A stretch of DNA of 64,000 nt, from the NCBI RefSeq assembly GCF_001939045.1, contig NZ_MKIM01000022.1, forward strand, positions 62,001 through 126,000. The letters are read 5' to 3'. The translations under genes and the position numbers were made by a program. The notes below the pieces were generated by a model that saw nothing but the letters and a program-made list of their open reading frames with translations, had not been told where the DNA came from and ran no database searches. Position 1 is the stretch's first letter. Each line of letters opens with the position of its first letter. Source of the DNA: Rhizobium oryziradicis. Lineage in GTDB: Bacteria; Pseudomonadota; Alphaproteobacteria; Rhizobiales; Rhizobiaceae. Shown piece by piece: positions 1-8,094 of the stretch.

Positions 1-1239
1 GTCACCATCGGTGAGCGCGATCAGCGCGTTGGCACCATCGCGATCGCGACTGGCACCCCAACCGCCATGTTGCGGCTCGATATGAATAAATGGCGTACCG
101 CTCTGGTCTTCACCGGCAATGTAGACGACGCAAAGGCTGGAATAGGAGCCCGCTGAAAAACGCTCCGGCACCAAGGGCGCAAGCGCTTTCCACACCAGTT
201 CAGAGGCATGCACCGAACCTTCGTAATACCAACCGGTTGGTGCTGGCTTTTCGGCCGTAAACACCGTTCCCGCAGGCGCAACAACGGTCAGCGGGCGAAA
301 CCAGCCCTCGTTGGAGGGGGTTTGCGGCCCAACCAGTGCTTTCAAAATGGTCCGAACAGCGGATTCCAATGCACCACGGGCGCAATTGATCGGCCCGGCA
401 ACTGAAGGCGGACATCCGGTAAAATCGGCCGTGATGGCGTCTCCGGCAATGGTCACGGCAACCTGCACGGAAATCGGCGCTTCTGACACCCCATCGCCGT
501 CAATTGTGTCGGTGGCGTGGTAGGTACCATCCGGCAAAGCCGCAATGGCAGCGCGGCTCATGCGTTCGCTAACGTTCAAAAGATGCTCGAAACTGGCAGA
601 GACGTTGGAAAAACCGTATTTCTGCGCCATTTCGCCGACGCGGCGGGCCGCCACCCGCACGGTGGCAATTTGCGCTGTCAAATCGCCCATTGCCACATCC
701 GGCATACGCACATTTTCCAGAATGACGTGCAGAATGTCATCGGCCAACACATCATTGCGCACGATCTTCACGCCCGGCAGCCGCAATCCCTCTTGAAACA
801 CCGAGGTTGCATTGGGGGCGAGACTGCCCGGCACAGAACCGCCCACATCAATGTAGTGAGCAACGTTGATGGCATAGGCCAAAATTTGCCCTTGCACAAA
901 AATCGGTTTGACAATGGCAAAGTCACAGGCGTGGGTGCCGCCTGCGTAAGGGTCGTTGGTCAAAAGCACATCGCCATCGGAAAGATCACCAGCAAAACGA
1001 GCAATCAGAGATTTCACCTGACGGCCAAATGTGCCGGTAAACAGGGTGATGCCATTCATCTGGGCCACAAGTTCGCCCTCGGCCGTCAGAAGGCCACAAG
1101 CAAAATCGAGAACCTCATAAATGACCGGGCTCATGCTGGTGCGGGCCATGACGATGCCCATCTCGTCGACGATTGCGATCAGCTTTCCCTCGATGATTTC
1201 CTGTGTCACCGGGTCAAAATGGCATCCACCCATTTGCAT
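1..1239 (-). CDS. Hydantoinase B / 5-oxoprolinase beta-type subunit, 3' end outside window
   Basis: The reading frame stays open for 413 codons from an ATG at 1239 to the window edge, so the C-terminus is missing; the family is usually 500-600 residues. The start of the protein (DPVTQEIIEGKL, residues 9-20), NDPYAGGTHACD (95-106) and HYIDVGGSVPGS (128-139) are typical of HyuB, the ATP-dependent N-methylhydantoinase/5-oxoprolinase subunit that acts with HyuA on cyclic amides; acetophenone and acetone carboxylases are related. Substrate cannot be read from this part. A second ATG at 1233 is possible; GGGATGAG lies upstream of 1239. It runs in the same direction as the LuxR-type gene upstream, with two palindromic sites between them, so that regulator is a likely controller (inference). 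Confidence 0.85.
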   Translation of the reverse strand, partial: MQMGGCHFDPVTQEIIEGKLIAIVDEMGIVMARTSMSPVIYEVLDFACGLLTAEGELVAQMNGITLFTGTFGRQVKSLIARFAGDLSDGDVLLTNDPYAGGTHACDFAIVKPIFVQGQILAYAINVAHYIDVGGSVPGSLAPNATSVFQEGLRLPGVKIVRNDVLADDILHVILENVRMPDVAMGDLTAQIATVRVAARRVGEMAQKYGFSNVSASFEHLLNVSERMSRAAIAALPDGTYHATDTIDGDGVSEAPISVQVAVTIAGDAITADFTGCPPSVAGPINCARGALESAVRTILKALVGPQTPSNEGWFRPLTVVAPAGTVFTAEKPAPTGWYYEGSVHASELVWKALAPLVPERFSAGSYSSLCVVYIAGEDQSGTPFIHIEPQHGGWGASRDRDGANALIALTDGD

Positions 1240-1300
1240 GATATTCTCATCCCAATTCAATCATTGGGAGTAGAGTACCTTCAAACCAACCGCGCACAAG

Positions 1301-1348
1301 CCTGCCATATGGGTAGGCTCACACACCCCACCCTACCCATATGGGTAG
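1301..1348. promoter_or_regulatory. Paired palindromic operator upstream of hyuB
   Basis: A perfect 16-bp palindrome CTACCCATATGGGTAG lies at 1333-1348. A second copy at 1301-1316 matches 13 of 16 positions and keeps the CCATATGGGTAG half. The centres are 32 bp apart, about three helical turns, and the pair sits 62-110 bp upstream of the hyuB start, directly after the LuxR-type gene. This geometry suits dimeric activator binding. That the adjacent LAL regulator binds here is inference. Confidence 0.6.
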
Positions 1349-1382
1349 CTATAAGCATGACCGAGCAACTACATCCTCTGGT

Positions 1383-4073
1383 TTATGCCAGAATACCAAG
1401 GCTACGCGCGGCTGTCACGGCGGCGGTGCGTGTGGTGACGTGAAGCTTGGTGAAAATATTCCGGAGGTGAAATTTGATGGTATTGTCGCTCAACGACAAT
1501 TTCCGGCCAATTTCCTTGTTGCTGAACCCTTCACTCAAGAGCTGCATCACCGCCAGCTCGCGTTCGGTCAAGGCATCCAGCGCGTTGGCCGAAGCCGGCT
1601 GCGGTGCAACATCTGGCAGAGCCTGCCCCATCTCAGAACAGCTCAGCATGGCTTGAAGACGAGATCGCAGCACGGGCGAAAACCCGCTTGAGTTGGCACA
1701 ATCCAGCAACAGCCTGATCAGGGGTCCCCCTTCAATCAAAACGAGTGAACGATAATCCTCCAGCGGGAAATTCAGCAAAAGATCCGCCAGACGAACACCG
1801 AGCAAAGACATATTGCCTTCAGCGGCCAGCAAGAGAATATCGATCAAGGCTAGCTCAATCGCCCTGACCACATGAGGCTTTCTGCCCTGCTGCGCCAAAA
1901 GCCACTCGAAGGTCTCTCTCGCCAGCCCGACATCACCGGATGCAAGATAGATCCTTGTCCAGAGCAAAGCCGGTGTTGTTCCGCGCAAATGCGTGGCAAG
2001 GTCATTGTCAACCGCAGACCGGATTGTCACCTTGCCAAACCCATTGGCCTCCGCATAGCGAATGGCCTGATCAACATCTCCGCCTTGCACTAAGAGCAAG
2101 GCACGCTCCCCATCGATCAAACGCATCAGCCGGCTAAAGCCCCGGCGTTTGGCCACGGGCCGGGCGCGGTCCATCAGCCCATGGCTGGCCATCGCACTTC
2201 CAGTCAGTCTCGACAGAATCTGCTGGCCAATAAAGCCCGCAGCCAGCACATCAAACCACGCATCGTGGCGCTCCAGATGCGGCAATGCCCAGCTTAAAAT
2301 ATCGTTGGCACCCACAAAATCGCCGCGCATCACCAATAATTCGGCCTTCAGCACTTGCCCCAGAGCATCCAGGTCACTGCCTTTGCCAATATTGGTTTGC
2401 ACCTCATCAATAATAGTATCGTAATATTCCAGCGCGCTGGCACAATCGCCCCCCAGATAGGCGGCCTGTCCAATGTGCGCGTAGAGGTGAACGGCACCAA
2501 AATCAGCCCCGGCATCTCGAAAAACACGAATGGCAACATGGCCATAATGCAGCGCGCGATCAAGCTCACTGCGCTGCAAATAATTGTAGCACAGCATATT
2601 CAAGCCCAAAGCACGATAGACCAATTCGCTATTGGCAGCATTGGCCAGATCGCTCTCAAGCCCGGCCAAATCCTCGGATGACACTTGCTCGTCAAAATAA
2701 AGCGCCATCAGTGCCCGCACGACCCGCAAGTCACATAGATAACGTGGCAAGGATGCGCTGGCTGCGCACTCGGCAATCTCCATATAGTGATTGGCGGCAT
2801 CAAGCTGCCCCGCCTTTGCACTCACCACCGCCAAACCAAGGGTGGTCAAGGGAAAGCGCGCCAAATCAATCAGCGCAACATTGCTCAAAATCGCGTTGAA
2901 CAGATTGGTCTCGCCGCGGCTGCTGACATACACACGCCGCCAACCGCCAGACATTTCAACGATATCGGCGGCAAGATTGGCATTGCCACTCATCAAGGCA
3001 TGGCGCACTGCCGCATCCAGATCGCCATGGGTCTGAAACCAGTGCGCCGCTTTTTCCAACAGGGGCGATGTCAGCACACCGCGCCTTGATGCCTCATCCT
3101 TTAGAAAAGCGTTAAAGACCGGGTGATAGCGCACCCAGCCAAACTCTCCGCCTAAAATCGCAATCGGCAGGGCATATTCATTCAAACGGCCAATGAGATT
3201 GGCAAAATCGGAACTTTGAAACACAGTCTCCAGCAGGCTTCGGCACACGGCGGGAAAGGGCGAGGTCTTGATCAGAAAATCCTGAATATCCGCAGGCAGA
3301 TTGCTAAAAACCTGCTCTGACAGATAGGTTCCCATCTCGGCACTGCTACCGCCAAAGGACGATAGCAGCGCGTTACTGTCTTTGTTTTCGGCAATCAACA
3401 ACCGCACCATTTGCAGCGCCACCACCCAGCCTTCTGTGCGCTTGTTTAACTCAGCCAACTGCTCTCGGGTCAGGTCTGCGGATTGCCCGGCAAACAATTC
3501 GGCGGTTTCACAGTCGGAAAAACCGAGATCGGCAATGTTGATCTGCTTCAACTCGCCCCGCAAGCGCAGTGCCGAGACGGGAAAGCGCGGAGGCGTGCGC
3601 GAAATCAGCACCAGCTTTACGTGGTCCAGCGTGCGATCGACCACAAGGCGGGCGACAATGGCCTCCGTCTCATCGGTTTGGGCAAAATGATAATCATCCA
3701 GAAAAAGAACGACGGGTGAGGATGCTTTTCGCAGCCGCGTGGCCAGCATGGCCAGAAGAGATGCCGCCGCCATGCCACCATCGGCGCTCGGTGCATCCTC
3801 CGACAAGGTTGAGCTGACGGCATCCAGCAACAGGCGCAAAAACACGACGGCATCACCATGTTCCTGATCAAGCGCCAACCAGGCGACACGAAAACCCTCA
3901 TCCCGCAACGACGCAAACCATTGCGACGCAAGCGAGGTTTTGCCATAGCCTGCGGGCGCGATAACAGTTGTGACACGCTTCACACCCGCACTCTGCAACT
4001 GCGCCAAAATTGCATGGCGCATCACGGCATGCTGCGTACTCACAGGTGGTAAAAATCGGGTCTCGATGGTCAT
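1383..4073 (-). CDS. LuxR-family transcriptional regulator, MalT/LAL type
   Basis: An 896-residue protein with the architecture of large ATP-binding LuxR (LAL/MalT) regulators. An N-terminal STAND-type ATPase carries Walker A GYGKTS (42-47) and Walker B VVLFLDDYH (121-129). The long middle is helical and TPR-like, rich in Ala/Leu repeats. The C-terminal GerE/LuxR helix-turn-helix (about 830-890) includes LTERELAVMQLLSEG and SNKEIGRKLSLSDNTIKFHL. Such proteins are cytoplasmic activators controlled by a small-molecule inducer. The gene lies just upstream of hyuB in the same orientation and is followed by two palindromes, so a pathway-specific activator of that catabolic operon is the simplest reading. 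The inducer is unknown. Confidence 0.88.
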   Translation of the reverse strand: MTIETRFLPPVSTQHAVMRHAILAQLQSAGVKRVTTVIAPAGYGKTSLASQWFASLRDEGFRVAWLALDQEHGDAVVFLRLLLDAVSSTLSEDAPSADGGMAAASLLAMLATRLRKASSPVVLFLDDYHFAQTDETEAIVARLVVDRTLDHVKLVLISRTPPRFPVSALRLRGELKQINIADLGFSDCETAELFAGQSADLTREQLAELNKRTEGWVVALQMVRLLIAENKDSNALLSSFGGSSAEMGTYLSEQVFSNLPADIQDFLIKTSPFPAVCRSLLETVFQSSDFANLIGRLNEYALPIAILGGEFGWVRYHPVFNAFLKDEASRRGVLTSPLLEKAAHWFQTHGDLDAAVRHALMSGNANLAADIVEMSGGWRRVYVSSRGETNLFNAILSNVALIDLARFPLTTLGLAVVSAKAGQLDAANHYMEIAECAASASLPRYLCDLRVVRALMALYFDEQVSSEDLAGLESDLANAANSELVYRALGLNMLCYNYLQRSELDRALHYGHVAIRVFRDAGADFGAVHLYAHIGQAAYLGGDCASALEYYDTIIDEVQTNIGKGSDLDALGQVLKAELLVMRGDFVGANDILSWALPHLERHDAWFDVLAAGFIGQQILSRLTGSAMASHGLMDRARPVAKRRGFSRLMRLIDGERALLLVQGGDVDQAIRYAEANGFGKVTIRSAVDNDLATHLRGTTPALLWTRIYLASGDVGLARETFEWLLAQQGRKPHVVRAIELALIDILLLAAEGNMSLLGVRLADLLLNFPLEDYRSLVLIEGGPLIRLLLDCANSSGFSPVLRSRLQAMLSCSEMGQALPDVAPQPASANALDALTERELAVMQLLSEGFSNKEIGRKLSLSDNTIKFHLRNIFTKLHVTTRTAAVTAARSLGILA

Positions 4074-4221
4074 GGCGGGAAAGTGCGCTGTCGTTTTGAC
4101 TTTAGCAAGCTAGAACCCTGTTTCATTAAGATTTTTGAGAGAAAATAGCACCAATTTATCTCAATAAAAACGGAAACCCCTAGTATAGCAGGGGCAAATA
4201 TTGGCATCAAACCCTCTACAA

Positions 4222-4917
4222 TCATCCGATGACTGGAAGACTGATTCCCGTATGCACCAAACAGGAGCCGACGCGAAAATGGCCGGTCAATTTTACAGAG
4301 CGGCAAAACTCTTGCGTCAAATCTGTCATCAACTCAGCTTGAAAGATACCTGCGGCGTGATCCACAATCTCTATGCGGGCATCCTCAAACCAGAACATCT
4401 TGCCGACCAAGGCATGTAAACATTTAAACAGGCTTTCCTTGGCCGAAAATATCATGGTGGTATAAACCTGCTCGGTCATCGACCCTTGCGGCCCATACGC
4501 CTCATCTGGACGGCAGATGCGCGCCTTGACATTCTCCATCACCTTTTGCGTCATGATTTCTTCGCTATCAATACCCAGACCGCGCATAATTTTTTCATCC
4601 GCAAGCGCTGCCGCCGCAAAGCCGTGGGTATGGGTGATCGATCCAACCAGTCCCTCTGGCCAGACCGGCGCACCGCTGGCACCTGTGGCAATGCTGACCC
4701 CAGCCTGCCCCGTTTGCGCCTCAATGGCGCGCATGGCGCACAAACGTCCGGCCACATATTCTGCCTTGCGCTTGGCAACGGCTCTCCCCATGGTTTCCGG
4801 CAGCGTAATTCCCAGCTCTTGCGCCAACTCCGATGTGTAACCTTCGATTTGAAAGCGAACCGCCCGATGCGCAACACTTTCATCGAACAGGCTTGGCGCA
4901 TCCAATTCTTGATACAT
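4222..4917 (-). CDS. 4'-phosphopantetheinyl transferase, EntD type
   Basis: 231 residues with EntD/Sfp-group motifs in order: RKAEYVAGR (50-58), PVWPEGLVGSITHTHG (84-99), GIDSEE (115-120) and FSAKESLFK (157-165). The Asp of GIDSEE and the Glu/Lys of AKESLFK are the expected Mg and CoA contacts. The enzyme moves phosphopantetheine from CoA onto carrier domains, in the EntD subgroup usually those of siderophore synthetases. No NRPS, PKS or siderophore gene is in the window, so its partner must be elsewhere. It stands between a LuxR gene and recX in the same direction but with its own upstream gap. The family assignment is firm; the carrier protein is unknown. Confidence 0.87.
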   Translation of the reverse strand: MYQELDAPSLFDESVAHRAVRFQIEGYTSELAQELGITLPETMGRAVAKRKAEYVAGRLCAMRAIEAQTGQAGVSIATGASGAPVWPEGLVGSITHTHGFAAAALADEKIMRGLGIDSEEIMTQKVMENVKARICRPDEAYGPQGSMTEQVYTTMIFSAKESLFKCLHALVGKMFWFEDARIEIVDHAAGIFQAELMTDLTQEFCRSVKLTGHFRVGSCLVHTGISLPVIG

Positions 4918-4989
4918 AGTGATCTATAACTTTCATGAACATCAAAGCCGACACGGACATTCCGGCATTTGCCTTCTTTTGCCTGCAGA

Positions 4990-5568
4990 TCACAGCGGAG
5001 GCAAGAGAAGATCCTCGGCCTCTTGCTGGTCCATTTCCACTACGCGCTGCGCCAGCGCAAAGCCAAAACCATTGCGTGCCAACGAAGACAGCTCGCGCGT
5101 TAACTGGCGTTGATCGGCCTCTTTGCGGCGAAACGGGCCGTAACCGCGTTTGCGTGCAAAGCGCACCGCCGCAAGCACATCGTCGACCTCTTCCAATGCC
5201 GCTGTGACCAGCTCTTTCTCAATGCCTTTTCGGGCAAGGGTCTGCGCAATCGCCCGCCGCGACTTGCCATTGCGGGCTGCCGATTGTGATTTAACGTCGG
5301 CATAGGCCTGATCATCAATTGCGCCCATGGTCTGGCCAAAGCGCACGGCTTCATTGGCCAGGATTTCAACCACTTCAGGCGCGATATCCTCATATTTTTG
5401 CCGAGCCTTGCGGCTCACCGCCTGCATCAACTCCTGACGGCTCATCATGCGCCGCGCCAACCTGTAGGCTGCGGAATTGCGTGCCCAGGCCAGCATACGG
5501 GGTGTTGGTTGGGTACGCTCGCCGTTTTCGGACATGTTCGGGGTGCCCATTGCGTCATCAATCATCAT
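4990..5568 (-). CDS. recX: RecX-family regulatory protein
   Basis: About 192 residues from ATG 5568. The open frame continues upstream to 5739, but that extension crosses the promoter and start of the divergent reductase gene and looks non-coding. ATG 5535 is another possible start. The protein shows the three-helix RecX repeats: LARRMMSRQELMQAVSRK, GKSRRAIAQTLARKGIEKEL and KRGYGPFRRKEADQRQ. RecX binds RecA filaments and restrains recombinase and co-protease activity. recA is not in the window and no LexA box was seen upstream. Confidence 0.85.
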   Translation of the reverse strand: MMIDDAMGTPNMSENGERTQPTPRMLAWARNSAAYRLARRMMSRQELMQAVSRKARQKYEDIAPEVVEILANEAVRFGQTMGAIDDQAYADVKSQSAARNGKSRRAIAQTLARKGIEKELVTAALEEVDDVLAAVRFARKRGYGPFRRKEADQRQLTRELSSLARNGFGFALAQRVVEMDQQEAEDLLLPPL

Positions 5569-5737
5569 AAAACAGCTCAGACCTGCCACATCTTTTGGCC
5601 TCACGTAGCCAACCGCGCACCGGAGGTCAATGAAGCATAGCAAAAGGTGATCTACGAGATAATTTGCCTTTTTGATCGAAACTTTCGCCGAATGCCCCAT
5701 ATAGAGGTCACAATTGCAACGAGAAAAAGGATGCCCC

Positions 5738-6766
5738 ATGACTGATATTCAAAACCGGAAGGTTCTTCTGGCCTCACGTCCTGTTGGCAAACCAACTGTC
5801 AATGACTTCAAAATCACCACAGACACAGTTGAAGTGCCCGATGATGGCGAGGTACTGCTTGAAATCCTCTATCTCTCGCTTGATCCTTACATGCGCGGGC
5901 GCATGAGTGATGCGAAATCCTATGCCAAGCCCATCGAGATCGGCAGCGTGATGGAGGGCGGCACGGTTGCGCGCGTCAAGACCTCCAAACACCCGAAGTT
6001 CAAGGAGGGCGATATCGTGCTCTCTCATTCCGGCTGGCAAAGCTATGCCATCGCCAAAGGCGACACTGTGCGCAAACTGGATCCCTCTGTTGCTCCGATC
6101 AGCACGGCCCTCGGCGTCTTGGGCATGACCGGCTTTACCGCTTACGCTGGTCTTTTGACCCTCGGCAAACCCAAGCCGGGAGAAACCGTGGTGGTGGCAG
6201 CAGCCAGCGGCGCGGTCGGCTCCGTGGTGGGCCAGATTGCGCGGATCAAGGGGGCGCGTGCCGTGGGCATTGCCGGCGGGGCGGAGAAATGCGCCTTTGT
6301 GAAAAAGGAATTGGGGTTTGACGCCGTTGTCGATCATCACTCCGCCAATTTTGCAGCGGAGCTGGCAGAGGCCTGCCCGCAAGGCATTGATGTTTATTTT
6401 GAAAATGTTGGCGGCAAAGTTTGGGATGCCGTTTTTCCCCTGCTCAACACCTTTGCCCGTGTGCCGGTCTGCGGCCTGATTGCGCAATATAATCAAAAGC
6501 CCGGCGAATTGGCTGGCCCCGACCGCTTCCCGGCCACCATGCGCGATATTCTCACCAAAAGCCTGACCATTCGCGGCTTTATCCAGAATGAATTTGTGGC
6601 CCAGTTCCCGGAATTTTATCAGCAGGCGGCAGGCTGGATCAAGGACGGCGCGTTGCGCTACCGCGAGGATGTTGTTGATGGGTTGGACGCCGCGCCAGAG
6701 GCCTTCATGGGCCTGCTGGAGGGCAAAAACTTTGGCAAACTGCTGGTGAAAGTCAAAGACGCATGA
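5738..6766 (+). CDS. NADP-dependent MDR-family oxidoreductase (CurA / leukotriene B4 dehydrogenase-like)
   Basis: About 342 residues. ATG 5738 is preferred over 5714 because AAAAAGGA lies 6-7 bases before it. The sequence reads as a zinc-independent medium-chain reductase: substrate-domain motif LSLDPYMRGRM, Rossmann glycine motif AAASGAVGSVVGQIA near 150-165, and the family motif DVYFENVGGKVWDAV. Members reduce alpha,beta-unsaturated ketones and aldehydes (curcumin reductase CurA, prostaglandin reductase). No catalytic zinc ligands are seen. It stands alone, divergent from recX, with a 169-bp shared intergenic region. Physiological substrate is unknown; detoxification of reactive carbonyls is a guess from the family. 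Confidence 0.86.
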   Translation: MTDIQNRKVLLASRPVGKPTVNDFKITTDTVEVPDDGEVLLEILYLSLDPYMRGRMSDAKSYAKPIEIGSVMEGGTVARVKTSKHPKFKEGDIVLSHSGWQSYAIAKGDTVRKLDPSVAPISTALGVLGMTGFTAYAGLLTLGKPKPGETVVVAAASGAVGSVVGQIARIKGARAVGIAGGAEKCAFVKKELGFDAVVDHHSANFAAELAEACPQGIDVYFENVGGKVWDAVFPLLNTFARVPVCGLIAQYNQKPGELAGPDRFPATMRDILTKSLTIRGFIQNEFVAQFPEFYQQAAGWIKDGALRYREDVVDGLDAAPEAFMGLLEGKNFGKLLVKVKDA

Positions 6767-6774
6767 TCATCTGA

Positions 6775-7260
6775 TTACCCCTCTTCGGCGGCAAAGCGTT
6801 TCAGCGCGTCGCCGGAGAGGCGATATTTGATCCACTCGGTTTGTGGCTCGCCGCCGATCTGGTTGTAAACCCGAATGGCTGGCTCGTTCCAGTCCAGAAC
6901 ACTCCATTCAAATCGGCCGCAACCCTTTTCCACAGCAAGCTTTGCGAGAAAACGCATCAGCATTTTTCCACCACCGCCACCGCGATGGGCCGGGTCCACA
7001 TAGAGATCTTCAAGGTATAGCCCATTACGAGCAAGCCATGTGGAGTAAGAGTAAAACCACACGGCAAAGCCAATCGCCTCACCGTCTTTTTCCAAAATCG
7101 CCGCATCTGTTACCGAGCCAGGCCCAAACAGGGTGGCGTGAAGGCTGTCCAGAGTGGCCAACACCTCATGCTCGGCTTTTTCAAAAATCGCCAGATCGGT
7201 AATAAAGCGCAAGATCACAGGAACATCCTGCTCGTTTGCGGGGCGAATGGAAAATGTCAT
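6775..7260 (-). CDS. GNAT-family N-acetyltransferase
   Basis: 161 residues from ATG 7260, chosen because GGAGGA sits 5 bases upstream. Motif A of the GNAT fold, LYVDPAHRGGGGGKMLM (about 88-104), gives the acetyl-CoA pyrophosphate loop; the usual R-x-x-G-x-G/A spacing is filled with five consecutive glycines. The C-terminal FEWSVLDWNEPAIRVYNQIG is typical of the diamine/thialysine N-acetyltransferase (SSAT2-like) branch, so a small amine acceptor is plausible. It converges with the reductase gene, whose stop is only 9 bp away. Specificity is not determinable from sequence. Confidence 0.82.
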   Translation of the reverse strand: MTFSIRPANEQDVPVILRFITDLAIFEKAEHEVLATLDSLHATLFGPGSVTDAAILEKDGEAIGFAVWFYSYSTWLARNGLYLEDLYVDPAHRGGGGGKMLMRFLAKLAVEKGCGRFEWSVLDWNEPAIRVYNQIGGEPQTEWIKYRLSGDALKRFAAEEG

Positions 7261-7277
7261 ACGATTCCTCCAAAAAG

Positions 7278-7307
7278 AAAAGCAGGCCATTTCTGACCTG
7301 CTTTTTT
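7278..7307 (-). terminator. Rho-independent terminator after the lipoprotein gene
   Basis: Arms AAAAGCAGG and CCTGCTTTT (7278-7286 and 7297-7305) form a hairpin. Reading leftwards it is followed by a CTTTTTG run. It lies 20-50 bp after the lipoprotein stop and just before the Shine-Dalgarno of the GNAT gene. T-runs on both sides mean it could work in both directions. Confidence 0.7.
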
Positions 7308-7329
7308 AAAAATGACTGAGCAATCCGTC

Positions 7330-7956
7330 TTATTGGAACGGCTGCCACCACGATTTATTCGAGTTAGACACTTTCGCTTCTTTTTCGCGGCGCTTTTCTT
7401 TTTTCAGCTCAGGCTCGCCCAAATCATTGATCTTTGCTTCGTCAATGGCGCGATAGGATGCCGGTGGATCAGACAACAGACGACGCTGGTCGATATAGGC
7501 CCCTTTTTGCTCGGCGCGCGCCTTGCGGAACGCTTCCCACTTCTGCGTCTCGGTCATGGTGCCGTTGGTGCCATAACCGTTCAGCAACGGAGAACGATAA
7601 CCGGGGGTGTTTTTGTTTTCATCTGCCTCGGCCACCAGACGTGCACGAACATCTTCAGGCGATTCAACCCACTCCGGATTGTCCTTGGAAGCCAGCGACT
7701 GCTGCGGCTGAACCAGATCTGCAGTCGCGCCCTTCGGCGGCAAAACCAGATCAGGACGCGGATTGTAACTGGTGCCCGCGTTTTTCGGCTTGCTTGCGCC
7801 CAGGGAAACAGCAGAACCCACATCGTCTCCCAGCTGCTCAAGAGCCGTCTTGTCTGTGCCGTAAGTTGGGCTGCTCATGCAGCCACTCAAGGCTGAGCAA
7901 GCGGCAAACACGCCCAAAACAGTGGCGCCAACGCGAAACATACCTGCCTTAACCAT
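7330..7956 (-). CDS. Putative outer-membrane lipoprotein of unknown function
   Basis: About 208 residues from ATG 7956, which has AAGGTG just upstream; the frame is open further but without a better start. The N-terminus is a type II signal peptide: KAGMFRV, a hydrophobic stretch, then lipobox LSGC at about residues 24-27, followed by serines, which favours outer-membrane sorting. The mature part is polar, proline-rich and low in complexity (YNPRPDLVLPPKG, then a highly charged KKEKRREKEAK tail ending in WWQPF). No enzymatic domain is recognised. It follows ileS in the same direction, an arrangement I believe is common in Rhizobiales (recollection). Confidence 0.75.
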   Translation of the reverse strand: MVKAGMFRVGATVLGVFAACSALSGCMSSPTYGTDKTALEQLGDDVGSAVSLGASKPKNAGTSYNPRPDLVLPPKGATADLVQPQQSLASKDNPEWVESPEDVRARLVAEADENKNTPGYRSPLLNGYGTNGTMTETQKWEAFRKARAEQKGAYIDQRRLLSDPPASYRAIDEAKINDLGEPELKKEKRREKEAKVSNSNKSWWQPFQ

Positions 7957-7991
7957 AAACACCTTCCAGCCCTTGGGACCGCCTCCAACAA

Positions 7992-8024
7992 TTCTTTCAG
8001 GCGGGAACATTCCGCCTGAAAGAA
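7992..8024. other. 13-bp perfect stem-loop between ileS and the lipoprotein gene
   Basis: TTCTTTCAGGCGG (7992-8004) pairs perfectly with CCGCCTGAAAGAA (8012-8024) around a 7-base loop. No U-run follows on the minus strand, so it is not a classical terminator. Because ileS and the lipoprotein gene are codirectional it could act as a Rho-dependent end point, an mRNA stabiliser or an attenuator. Confidence 0.45.
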
Positions 8025-8094
8025 AAATCCGGCCAATTTCAGGCCGCTTGTACCGGAATTGCGCTAAAAGCGCAAATCATCCGGTAAATATTCA

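Noticed and set aside
517..1443. Plus-strand open frame of 308 codons
   Set aside because: It is the complement of the hyuB gene, which has clear family motifs on the minus strand and runs off the window edge.
5569..5739. Upstream extension of recX
   Set aside because: Cys-rich unrelated N-terminus that crosses the divergent gene's start; RecX proteins begin near the internal Met.
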